A stretch of DNA of 64,000 bases from Pelagibacterium sp. 26DY04 (GTDB lineage: Bacteria; Pseudomonadota; Alphaproteobacteria; Rhizobiales; Devosiaceae). Location of the stretch: contig NZ_CP101731.1 in NCBI RefSeq assembly GCF_031202305.1, positions 372,001-436,000 of the forward strand. Direction: 5' to 3'. The notes beneath the pieces are model-generated. The model was given only the letters and a program-made list of their open reading frames with translations. It was not told where the DNA came from and did not search any database. Positions within the stretch are counted from its first letter, which is position 1. Each line of letters starts with the position of its first letter. This document shows, one piece after another, positions 51,276-59,031 of the stretch. Position numbers and translations under genes: made by a program.

Positions 51276-52172
51276 ATGTTTACCAAAGTGCCTTTTCTTG
51301 AGGAGGAAACGCACGGGATCGTTACGCGCGGCGGCAACCGCGGCCGCGTATCGAGCGATGGACACGATTGGCGCGCGCTCTATGCGTCGGCGCAGACCGA
51401 GCTTCCCTTCGAAGGCCATTTCCCGCCGGTCAGGGACCAGCTCCTGGTGCTGCATCGCAGCGGTCCGGTTACGCTCGACCGCTACGACACGGGGCGTCCC
51501 AAGGCGCATCTGGTGCAGCGAGGGGGCGTGCACATGCATCCGGGTGGGATGCCGTTCTCGGTGCGGTTGTATGGCGCTCTCGACACCATCCATGTCTATC
51601 TGCGCCGGTCCGTCATCGAGGAAATCGCGGCTGAACTTGTCGCGGGGGACCCGGCGCTCGTGGAGATACCCGCCGATATCGCCGATCAGGATCCCATGCT
51701 CGAAAACCTCATGGAGGCGGTGCGTTTCGCGCTGGAGGCGAGGGACGCGGCGACGCCGATCTACATCGACCATCTGGCCCGCGCCCTGGCGGCTCATCTG
51801 GTGCGGCGCTATTCGGGCGCCAAGTTCAAGCAAGCCCGGTCCGAGGCAAGCCGGCCCGATCTCACGCGCGCACTCGATTATATGCGCGCCCATATCGAGC
51901 AGCCGATCAGCCTTGCCGATGTGGCCGCCGCGGCAGGCCGGAGCCCCAGCTATCTGAGCCGGCAATTCCGCGAGCAACTCGGCAAGGCGCCGCACGCCTA
52001 TCTCATCGACATGCGCCTCGATCTGGCGCGCGAGCTGCTCGAGCAGACCGGTGACCGCATCGCCACCATCGCGCTCGATTGCGGATTTTCCCATCAGGAG
52101 CACCTGACGCGGCTGTTCAGGCGCAGGTTCAATACGACCCCCGCGGCATGGCGGCGATCGAGATATCGCTGA
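51276..52172 (+). CDS. AraC family transcriptional regulator
   Basis: A 298-residue regulator, paralogous to the one at 50031-50930. The two share RRSVIEE-AA, GDPALVEI, MRAH-P-L and CGFSHQEHLT motifs along their length. Double helix-turn-helix: DYMRAHIEQPISLADVAAAAGRSPSYLSRQFREQLGKAPHAYLIDMRLDLARELLEQTGDRIATIALDCGFSHQEHLTRLFRRRFNTTPAAWR. It lies 105 bp upstream of the dioxygenase gene on the same strand and is the best candidate activator of the catabolic genes behind it. Confidence 0.93.
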   Translation: MFTKVPFLEEETHGIVTRGGNRGRVSSDGHDWRALYASAQTELPFEGHFPPVRDQLLVLHRSGPVTLDRYDTGRPKAHLVQRGGVHMHPGGMPFSVRLYGALDTIHVYLRRSVIEEIAAELVAGDPALVEIPADIADQDPMLENLMEAVRFALEARDAATPIYIDHLARALAAHLVRRYSGAKFKQARSEASRPDLTRALDYMRAHIEQPISLADVAAAAGRSPSYLSRQFREQLGKAPHAYLIDMRLDLARELLEQTGDRIATIALDCGFSHQEHLTRLFRRRFNTTPAAWRRSRYR

Positions 52173-52277
52173 ATAAATTCGCTGCATCTGCTCGGATTTT
52201 GCAGGTGGAGAGCAATTCATGCAGGCTTGCCCTTGGGCCACATCCTAATCTTTCCCGCAAATGTGGAAGGAGAACGG

Positions 52278-53147
52278 ATGTCTACTCGCGATTTCAACGA
52301 GCATTCGATTACCGACGCCGTCGTGGAGCGGTTCGCCGATACGCCCGACCCCAGGCTGCGGCAGATCATGCAGGCCCTGGTGCGGCATGCTCACCAGTTC
52401 GTCCGGGAGGTGGAACTGACCCAGGATGAATGGCTGGTGGCGATCGAGTATCTTACCCGGGTCGGACAGATCTGCAGCGACAAGCGGCAGGAGTTCATCC
52501 TGCTGTCGGACACGCTGGGCATTTCCATGCTGGTCGATGCGATCAACCATCGGATGCCGGCCGGGGCGACCGAGACCACGGTTCTCGGGCCCTTCTACGT
52601 CCAGAATCCGCCGATCAAACCGTCCGATGCCGATATCTCGGGTGGTGAAAGCGGCACTCCGCTCTATGTCACGGCGACCGTCAACGGTCCCGATGGCACG
52701 CCTCTGCCCGGCGCCGTCGTCGATGTGTGGCAGTCGGACGACGATGGCTATTACGACGTTCAGAAGCCGGGCGAGGACCCCAACCTGCGTGCCCGCTTCA
52801 TCGCAGACGAGAACGGCAAGGTCAGTTTCTGGACCATAGTGCCCAAATACTATCCCATTCCCGCCGACGGCCCGGTGGGCGATATGCTCGCCGCGACCAA
52901 GCGCCATCCTTACCGGCCCGCCCATATCCATTTCATGATCGGTCACGAGGGATATGAAAAGCTCGTGACGCACCTTTTCATCGAGGGCGATCCCTATCTC
53001 GACAGCGACGCGGTGTTCGGCGTCAAGCAATCGCTGATCGTTACTCTGGTCGAAGGGCAGGGCACTCCCCCGGCAGCCTCCGGCAAACGCCAAGCGGGCC
53101 AATGGATGCGGCTCGACCATGCGTTCGGCCTCAAGCCCGCTGCATAA
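52278..53147 (+). CDS. intradiol ring-cleavage dioxygenase (hydroxyquinol/catechol 1,2-dioxygenase type)
   Basis: A 289-residue Fe(III) dioxygenase that opens an aromatic ring between two adjacent hydroxyls. It has the N-terminal helical dimerisation domain (residues 1-100) and the beta-sandwich catalytic domain with WQSDDDGYYDVQ (ligand Tyr near 158-159), VPKYYPIPADGPVGDML (Tyr near 192) and RPAHIHF (His216, His218). The DGPVGDML and N-terminal region fit hydroxyquinol 1,2-dioxygenases best; catechol or chlorocatechol is possible. Ribosome binding site AAGGAGAACGG. It is followed 18 bp later by a phenol-hydroxylase-type gene. Confidence 0.92.
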   Translation: MSTRDFNEHSITDAVVERFADTPDPRLRQIMQALVRHAHQFVREVELTQDEWLVAIEYLTRVGQICSDKRQEFILLSDTLGISMLVDAINHRMPAGATETTVLGPFYVQNPPIKPSDADISGGESGTPLYVTATVNGPDGTPLPGAVVDVWQSDDDGYYDVQKPGEDPNLRARFIADENGKVSFWTIVPKYYPIPADGPVGDMLAATKRHPYRPAHIHFMIGHEGYEKLVTHLFIEGDPYLDSDAVFGVKQSLIVTLVEGQGTPPAASGKRQAGQWMRLDHAFGLKPAA

Positions 53148-53165
53148 CCTAAGAGTACAAGAACA

Positions 53166-54905
53166 ATGCTGGAAACAGAAATCCTCATCGTGGGGAGCGG
53201 CCCTGCCGGCTCTGCCGCCGCAGCCCTCCTTTCGAGCTATGGCATCGACAATATCCTGGTCACCAAATACCGCTGGCTGGCCGATACCCCGCGCGCGCAT
53301 ATAACCAATCAGCGGACCATGGAGGTGCTGCGCGATCTGGGACTCGAAGGCGATGCGATGCTCTATGCGACGCCCAATCGGCTAATGGGCAACACGGTTT
53401 TTTGCACTTCGCTCGCTGGTGAGGAACTGGGGCGTCTGCGCGGCTGGGGCTCGGACTATTTCTCCAATGCGCGGCACCGGATCGCCAGTCCCACCGAAAT
53501 GGTCGACCTGCCGCAAACCTTTCTCGAGCCGATCTTGTTCGGCGCGGCCTGTGCGCGTGGCACCAAGGCGCGACTATCGACCGAATACCTTGCGCTGGAG
53601 CAGGACGAGAGCGGGGTAACCGCGACGGTGCGCGACCGGGTGACTGGGGAAACTTACCAGATCCGGGCCAAATATCTGATCGGGGCCGATGGCGGGCGCT
53701 CCAAGGTTGCCGAGGATATCGGCCTGCCCATGGAAGGCAAGATGGGTGTGGGCGGCTCCATCAATATCGTCTTCAAGGCCGACCTTGCCCGATATGTCGC
53801 TCACCGGCCCTCGGTCCTCTACTGGGTATTGCAGCCCGGTTCAGATGTCGGCGGCATCGGGATGGGGCTTGTGCGCATGGTACGCCCCTGGAACGAATGG
53901 CTGATCGTGTGGGGATATGACATCAATGACGAACAGCCCGAAATCACTGAGGATTATGCGCGCGGCGTGGCCCATGCGCTGATCGGGGACGATACGGTTC
54001 CGGTGGAGATCACGTCGGTCTCCGCCTGGACGGTCAACCACATGAGCGCGCGGGAATATTCCAGGGGCCGCGTCTTTTGCATGGGTGACGCGGTGCACCG
54101 CCACCCGCCTTCCAATGGCCTGGGCTCGAACACATCGATCCAGGACGCATTCAACCTGGCCTGGAAACTCGCCCTGGTCGTTCGGGGCACGGCCGCACCC
54201 TCGCTGCTCGATACCTATACCGCCGAGCGCTCGCCGATCGGCAAGCAGATCGTCGATCGGGCCAACAAATCGATCAGCGAAACAGCACCGATCTTCAAAT
54301 CTCTGGGCCTTCTCGACACCACCGACCCCGACGTCATGCTCGCCAACATGCAGTCGCGCAAGGAGAACACCGAGGAAGGCCGCGAGCGGCGCAAGGCGTT
54401 GCGCGACGCCATAGCGTTCAAGCGCTACGAGTTCGATGCGCATGGGGTCGAGATGAACCAGCGCTACCAATCGGCGGCCGTTATCACCGACGACGCCCCG
54501 CTGCCCGGTTTTACCGAGGACCCCGAACTCGTCTATCAGCCATCGGCATTTCCCGGTGCCCGGCTGCCCCATGCCTGGATCGAAAAGAACGGCAGGGATA
54601 TCTCGACCCTCGACGTCACCGGACACGGCAAATTCACCCTTCTGACCGGTATCGGGGGCGATCCCTGGTCGGAAGCGGCCCGAACGGTCGGTGCCGAGCT
54701 GGACTTGGCGATCGATGTCGTCGCGATCGGCCCTGAGCAGGATTACCAAGACAATTACGGCGACTGGTCGCGCAGCCGGGAAGTCGAGGACCATGGCGCG
54801 ATTCTGGTGCGGCCGGACCATTTCATCGCCTGGCGAAGCACGGCGCTGCCCGCGGACCCGATCAGCGAATTGAGACGGGTCCTCGTCGCCATTCTCGGCC
54901 GCTGA
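53166..54905 (+). CDS. FAD-dependent aromatic hydroxylase (TfdB/phenol 2-monooxygenase type)
   Basis: A 579-residue single-component flavin monooxygenase. GSGPAGSAAAALL (residues 11-23) binds the ADP of FAD. KYRWLADTPRAHITNQRTMEVLRDLGLEGDA and NTVFCTSLAGEELGRLRGWG are strikingly like 2,4-dichlorophenol 6-monooxygenase (TfdB). LIGADGGRSKV and the GD motif GDAVHRHPPSNGLGSNTSIQDAFNLAWKLA (residues about 304-335) complete the FAD site; the C-terminus has a thioredoxin-like tail. It probably ortho-hydroxylates a phenol to make the catechol or hydroxyquinol cleaved by the preceding dioxygenase. A terminator follows. Confidence 0.92.
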   Translation: MLETEILIVGSGPAGSAAAALLSSYGIDNILVTKYRWLADTPRAHITNQRTMEVLRDLGLEGDAMLYATPNRLMGNTVFCTSLAGEELGRLRGWGSDYFSNARHRIASPTEMVDLPQTFLEPILFGAACARGTKARLSTEYLALEQDESGVTATVRDRVTGETYQIRAKYLIGADGGRSKVAEDIGLPMEGKMGVGGSINIVFKADLARYVAHRPSVLYWVLQPGSDVGGIGMGLVRMVRPWNEWLIVWGYDINDEQPEITEDYARGVAHALIGDDTVPVEITSVSAWTVNHMSAREYSRGRVFCMGDAVHRHPPSNGLGSNTSIQDAFNLAWKLALVVRGTAAPSLLDTYTAERSPIGKQIVDRANKSISETAPIFKSLGLLDTTDPDVMLANMQSRKENTEEGRERRKALRDAIAFKRYEFDAHGVEMNQRYQSAAVITDDAPLPGFTEDPELVYQPSAFPGARLPHAWIEKNGRDISTLDVTGHGKFTLLTGIGGDPWSEAARTVGAELDLAIDVVAIGPEQDYQDNYGDWSRSREVEDHGAILVRPDHFIAWRSTALPADPISELRRVLVAILGR

Positions 54906-54920
54906 TTATCGCAAACATGG

Positions 54921-54949
54921 AAACCCCGCTGGCGTTTGGGCGGGGTTTT
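54921..54949 (+). terminator. Rho-independent terminator after the hydroxylase gene
   Basis: AAACCCCGC (54921-54929) pairs with GCGGGGTTT (54940-54948) and runs into TTTT. A second, weaker hairpin ending in seven T (54981-55009: CACCC/GGGTG with AAAAAC/GTTTTT) follows. Together they separate the catabolic pair from the exported hydrolase. Confidence 0.85.
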
Positions 54950-55106
54950 CGGCTGTGGCCCTCTCCCGCGCACGCCGTCGAAAAACCACCCACGGGGTGC
55001 GGTTTTTTTGCAGGACTGGCGTTGGAATACCTCCAAGAATTGCCCGCATGTCTTGCCGCCAAGGAAAGTGGGCGAGGCCCTTGTGTGCCACCGGGAGGGG
55101 ATGGTT

Positions 55107-56213
55107 ATGAAAAAGTTCGGCGCACTTGCGCTTTTGATGATGGGGACGACGGCAATCGCGTCTCCGGCTTTGGCCTTCGGCGAAGCCGGACCGCTGACGC
55201 TGAGCCAGTTCGGCGGGTTTTTCGTTGGCGTCGACTATGAGACGGCTGAAGACGGCAATATCGACGTCATCGGGCAGAGCTGGGTCGGGTTCGGCCTGCC
55301 GGCGGACCAGACGGTCACCATGCCGGTGATCCTTATTCATGGCGGCGGTGGTCAGGCGGCCGACTGGCTGACCACGGTGGACGGGCGCGATGGCTGGGCG
55401 AGCTACATGATGGCCAATGGGGTCGCGACATATTGGATCGATCGCCCTGGCCTCGGCCGTTCGCCGGCCGATCCCGGCTATGAGGAAGGCTCGGTCGGCC
55501 AGCCGCCCTATTCGCTGATCGCCGGACTTGCATCCTCCGAACATTGGCCTGACGCCAATCCGGTGGAAGGAGAATGGAGCCGCGAGGCGTGGGTCGAGGC
55601 CAATCCCGAAAACCAGGGGGTGATCAACTGGCTCGCGGGCTCTCCCGGCGGACCTTATGGCGGCAACGCCTATGCGACGCGAAACATTATCGAACTGGCC
55701 GAGAAAGTCGGCCCGGCGATCCTGTTCGGGCATTCGGCAGGGGTTGCCTCGACGCTGGCAGCAGCCATCGGCGCACCAGAGGGAACCGTGGGCGGAGTGT
55801 TGATCTATGAGGGCGGCGTCGATCTGCTCAGCGAAGACAACATCGCCTCCGCGAACTGGGAGCCGGCGCTGGCCGACGATTTCACGCCGGTGGAGGTGGA
55901 CGGGTGCCAGATGCAGCCGGAAGATGCGGTGAGCACCAATGTTTCGCTTGCCGACATTCCCATAGTCATCATCCGGTCCGAGCACGGCAACCAGTCCGAT
56001 GAACAATTCGGCTGCGCGGTGCGCCAGCTCGAACAGATGGGCGTCGACGCCAAATTCATCCAGATGGCCGATATCGGCTTTCAGGGCGGCGGACATTTCA
56101 TGATGAGCGACACCAACAGCGGCGAACTCGCTACCCAGGTGCTTCTGCCCATCATCGCTCACCTTTCGGACGGCGCCGAGCTGCCGGCTGATTGGACAAT
56201 CCTCGAACAATAG
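55107..56213 (+). CDS. exported alpha/beta hydrolase
   Basis: A 368-residue secreted serine hydrolase. The signal peptide is residues 1-24 (KKFGALALLMMGTTAIASPALA). The oxyanion motif is VILIHGGGGQAADW, and the nucleophile elbow is GHSAG at residues 208-212 (Ser210); the C-terminal His probably lies in GFQGGGHFMMSDT. IDRPGLGRSP is the canonical post-strand-4 turn. It resembles periplasmic esterases of unknown substrate. GGGAGGGG upstream favours this ATG over one 6 bp earlier. It leads the gene block that continues with DUF6644 and DUF6152 genes. Confidence 0.87.
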   Translation: MKKFGALALLMMGTTAIASPALAFGEAGPLTLSQFGGFFVGVDYETAEDGNIDVIGQSWVGFGLPADQTVTMPVILIHGGGGQAADWLTTVDGRDGWASYMMANGVATYWIDRPGLGRSPADPGYEEGSVGQPPYSLIAGLASSEHWPDANPVEGEWSREAWVEANPENQGVINWLAGSPGGPYGGNAYATRNIIELAEKVGPAILFGHSAGVASTLAAAIGAPEGTVGGVLIYEGGVDLLSEDNIASANWEPALADDFTPVEVDGCQMQPEDAVSTNVSLADIPIVIIRSEHGNQSDEQFGCAVRQLEQMGVDAKFIQMADIGFQGGGHFMMSDTNSGELATQVLLPIIAHLSDGAELPADWTILEQ

Positions 56214-56221
56214 CGTGGTCC

Positions 56222-56254
56222 GCCCGGCAGCTTCCATCTCGCTGCCGGGCTCTT
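56222..56254 (+). terminator. perfect 10-bp hairpin after the hydrolase gene
   Basis: GCCCGGCAGC (56222-56231) and GCTGCCGGGC (56241-56250) pair perfectly and are followed by TCTT. It lies between the hydrolase stop and the first DUF6644 gene, probably giving partial termination inside the block. Confidence 0.6.
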
Positions 56255-56267
56255 GCTTGGAGGTCCT

Positions 56268-56762
56268 ATGGACGCCTTTGCCCAAGCGATCAGCGGCACC
56301 GGGCTGAGCCGCACGATCGCGCAAGTCACGTGGATCATTCCCTGGCTGCAGACTTTCCACATCGTCGCACTGGCGCTTGTGTTCGGCTCGGTCTTCATGA
56401 TGAGCGCCCGGATTCTCGGCCTGACGGGAACCAGCCAGACAATGACGCAGACGGTGCGCCGGTATGTTCCGTGGGTCTGGATCGGGACCGCCTTCCTGGC
56501 GGTGACCGGAGGCCTGCTCGTCATCGGCGAGCCGGTGCGTTCGCTGGTCAACGTCTTCTTCTGGACCAAGATGGGTCTGCTGGTGGTCGTATTGGGACTG
56601 ACCGCGGCCTTCCAGACATCGCTTCGGCGTGATCCCGCTTTTTGGGAGGATCTCGATTGGCGGAGGCCCGTGCGGTTTGTCACGATTGCCGGACTGGCCG
56701 CCTGGATCGGCATCATCGTCATGGGGCGCTTCATCGCCTATGTCGACAATTTCATCTACTGA
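56268..56762 (+). CDS. DUF6644-type integral membrane protein
   Basis: A 164-residue protein with four predicted helices: TWIIPWLQTFHIVALALVFGSVFMMSARIL, YVPWVWIGTAFLAVTGGLLVI, NVFFWTKMGLLVVVLGLTAAF and VTIAGLAAWIGIIVMGRFIAYV. His residues in helix 1 (TFHI) and the pattern HI-x-G/A-x-A-L-V-F-G are shared with the next gene. The fold looks like a cytochrome b561/CopD-like four-helix bundle but lacks an obvious full heme-ligand set. SD TTGGAGG. It is followed 15 bp later by a paralogue. Confidence 0.8.
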   Translation: MDAFAQAISGTGLSRTIAQVTWIIPWLQTFHIVALALVFGSVFMMSARILGLTGTSQTMTQTVRRYVPWVWIGTAFLAVTGGLLVIGEPVRSLVNVFFWTKMGLLVVVLGLTAAFQTSLRRDPAFWEDLDWRRPVRFVTIAGLAAWIGIIVMGRFIAYVDNFIY

Positions 56763-56777
56763 GCCTGGGGACCTCTC

Positions 56778-57284
56778 ATGATCGAAGCGGCCGCAGAATG
56801 GATCCAGAACCTGCCCATGTCCCAGGAAATCGCCTGGTCGGGCTGGATGTTTCCCACGATCGAGGCGATCCACGTGATCGGCATTGCCCTGGTGTTCGGC
56901 GTCATCGCCATTGTCGATTTGCGTCTGCTGGGAGTGGCGTCCAAGAGCAGGCGCGTGACCGAGGTGGCGCGCGACTGCCTGCATTGGACATGGCTGGGCT
57001 TTGCCATTGCCGTGGTCACGGGGGGACTGATGTTCATGTCCAACGCCACCGGCTACGTCACCAACACCTTCTTTCTCTGGAAGATGCTTCTCCTCGTGCT
57101 CGCGGGGATCAACATGCTCGTGTTCGAGCTGATTACCGCGCGCACCGTAGCGCGCTGGGATGACGGGTCCGTGGCCGTTCCCACAGCCGGCAAAGCCGCC
57201 GGCCTGCTGTCGCTTGCCTTCTGGTTCGGGGTCATCGCGATGGGTCGTTGGATCGGGTTTGCCGCATACGACATCCCCATCTGA
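56778..57284 (+). CDS. DUF6644-type integral membrane protein (paralogue)
   Basis: A 168-residue four-helix membrane protein, paralogous to the previous gene: WSGWMFPTIEAIHVIGIALVFGVIAIVDLRLLG, LHWTWLGFAIAVVTGGLMFMSNA, TNTFFLWKMLLLVLAGINMLVFEL and LLSLAFWFGVIAMGRWIGFA. The shared A-I-H-V-I/H-I-V and W-x-G-F-x-x-A-x-x-T-G-G-L-x-F blocks suggest the two form a heterodimer. Function unknown. It ends 112 bp before the exported protein gene. Confidence 0.8.
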   Translation: MIEAAAEWIQNLPMSQEIAWSGWMFPTIEAIHVIGIALVFGVIAIVDLRLLGVASKSRRVTEVARDCLHWTWLGFAIAVVTGGLMFMSNATGYVTNTFFLWKMLLLVLAGINMLVFELITARTVARWDDGSVAVPTAGKAAGLLSLAFWFGVIAMGRWIGFAAYDIPI

Positions 57285-57396
57285 GCCACGCTTGTGCCCT
57301 GCAGGAATGTGCAGGGCACTGACCGAATTTTACAGGATTGGCGGCCAGCCATTCCTCATCATGGGTCATTCGGTTCTAAGAGGAGGAAAGAATCCG

Positions 57397-58476
57397 ATGC
57401 GACATCTATCGACAAGACTGGCTCTCGCAATGGCGTTGCTGGGCTCGACCGGGTTCGCCTATGTGGCCAATGCGCAGGACGACAGCGCAGATGGCTGTAC
57501 CCCACTCAGCGAGCAATATCCCGATCTCGGGACCGATCAGAGCATCTCGGCCAGTACGGAATTCCAGTCGGTGTGGGCCTCGTTCGAGTTGCCGGGAGGG
57601 CCATGCGGCTACGAGAGCGCGGAGGCGCACTATAACGCACTGCTTGCAGAGGCCGAAGCCAATGGCGGCCCGACCGAGCACACCGCCGAAACCATGCCCG
57701 ACTGGACGGGGTCCTGGGGCACCGACAACAGCACCGGCGAGGTTGCCATTGTGGGAAGAAACTCGATCCGCGAGGGCATGGCCGCCCGGCTGGTCCCGGA
57801 AGCGGCTGAAATTTTCATGGCCGACAGCCAGGAATGGCTCGACGATACGGCTATCGACCCGATCTCGTTCTGCCTGCAGCCCAACTTCCCGCGCTGGTTT
57901 ACCGAATATGGCTATCGCGAATTCTTCCTGCAGCCCGATCGCATCGCGATGTACAGCCAGATGGTCAACCAGTTGCGCCATATCTATCTCGATCGCGAGC
58001 AGCCCACCGAGGAATGGCGCAATCCCGATGGGGAATGGCTCGGCTATTCGACCGGCTTCTGGGACGGTGACGTTCTCACCGTCCTTACGACCGGGCTCAA
58101 GGACGGCATCCTGCAACGCAACATGCCGCGCCAGACCGACATGGAAACGGTCGAGCGCTGGCGGCTCGTGGATATGGAGGGTTCCGGAATCGAGCCCAAT
58201 ACGCTCGGCGGCACCCCCGATCCCAATGCCCGCATAGAGGTCGAGCTCACCATGTATTCTCCCGATTTCGTGGAGCCCTGGCACACGGTGGTCGCCTTCT
58301 ACAAGGAGATCGAGGAGACCCCCGAGCAACGCAATCAGCACTGGATCACCTCCTGGGACTGCATTGAAGGCTCCAATTGGTATTTCACGGCAGACGGGGT
58401 CGTCAGCCAATACGCTCCGGGTGAAAAGCCGCCGCTTACCGACCCCGAGTTCTGGTTTGGCTGGACGCAGCAGTAA
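57397..58476 (+). CDS. uncharacterised exported protein of the DUF6152-associated class
   Basis: A 359-residue secreted protein. The signal peptide is residues 1-25 (RHLSTRLALAMALLGSTGFAYVANAQ). Recognisable blocks are MPDWTGSWGTDNSTG, SFCLQPNFPRWFTEYGYREFFLQPDRIAMYSQMVNQLRHIYLDRE and WLGYSTGFWDGDVLTVLTTGLKDGILQRNMPRQTDMETVERWRL, followed by IEVELTMYSPDFVEPWH. I have seen this arrangement only in uncharacterised proteins that travel with DUF6152 genes. Four Cys could form two disulfides. AGAGGAGGAAAG precedes the ATG; an ATG 36 bp upstream is an alternative. Confidence 0.8.
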   Translation: MRHLSTRLALAMALLGSTGFAYVANAQDDSADGCTPLSEQYPDLGTDQSISASTEFQSVWASFELPGGPCGYESAEAHYNALLAEAEANGGPTEHTAETMPDWTGSWGTDNSTGEVAIVGRNSIREGMAARLVPEAAEIFMADSQEWLDDTAIDPISFCLQPNFPRWFTEYGYREFFLQPDRIAMYSQMVNQLRHIYLDREQPTEEWRNPDGEWLGYSTGFWDGDVLTVLTTGLKDGILQRNMPRQTDMETVERWRLVDMEGSGIEPNTLGGTPDPNARIEVELTMYSPDFVEPWHTVVAFYKEIEETPEQRNQHWITSWDCIEGSNWYFTADGVVSQYAPGEKPPLTDPEFWFGWTQQ

Positions 58477-58500
58477 TTCCGCACGAAAGGAAACACGTCG

Positions 58501-58908
58501 ATGACAAGATTTGCGAAAATGACCTTTGCCGGTGTTGCCGCGCTGGGGGGCCTCGGAATTGGTTCGGCTCTAGCCCATCACTCGGCGGCCATGTTCGATG
58601 ATCAGGTGGAGATGGAACTGACAGGGGTGGTGACCGAATTTGATTATCTCAATCCCCATTCCTGGCTTTACGTTGACGTCACTGGTGAGGACGGCAGCGT
58701 CACCACCTGGGGGTTCGAAACCGACGATCCCTCGCGGCTGCGGCGTCAAGGCGTTACGCCCACCTACTGGGAGCCGGGCGATATGGTGACTGTCATCACC
58801 AACCCGCTTCGGGACGGACGTCCTGCCGGACATCTCGTCGGTGCGATCAAAGCCGATGGCGTAACCTTCGGCGACACCGATGGATTGGTGCCGCCGGTCC
58901 AGGAGTAA
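58501..58908 (+). CDS. DUF6152 family exported protein
   Basis: A 135-residue secreted protein. The signal peptide (about 25 residues, TFAGVAALGGLGIGSALA) is followed directly by HHSAAMFDDQVEMELTGVVTEFDYLNPHSWLYVDVTGEDGSVTTWGFE, the DUF6152 signature with its HHS start and NPHSW block. ETDDPSRLRRQGVTPTYWEPGDMVTVITNPLRDGRPAGHLVG completes a small beta-barrel resembling OB-like periplasmic domains. The His pair at the mature N-terminus could bind a metal. It closes the block starting at 55107. Confidence 0.87.
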   Translation: MTRFAKMTFAGVAALGGLGIGSALAHHSAAMFDDQVEMELTGVVTEFDYLNPHSWLYVDVTGEDGSVTTWGFETDDPSRLRRQGVTPTYWEPGDMVTVITNPLRDGRPAGHLVGAIKADGVTFGDTDGLVPPVQE

Positions 58909-59031
58909 ATTTCGCAGGCAATGCTGCTGGCGGCGAGGGTTTGCCGCCAGCGTGCAGCGGCATCGATGACCGACACGCAACCGCCTGCGTCGGGCCGTTT
59001 CCCCCTTTTCAGGGACATACCCAAGGAAAGA

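Noticed and set aside
52278..53147. Naming the dioxygenase catA
   Set aside because: Sequence features lean to the hydroxyquinol type, but substrate cannot be told from motifs alone, so no symbol is given.
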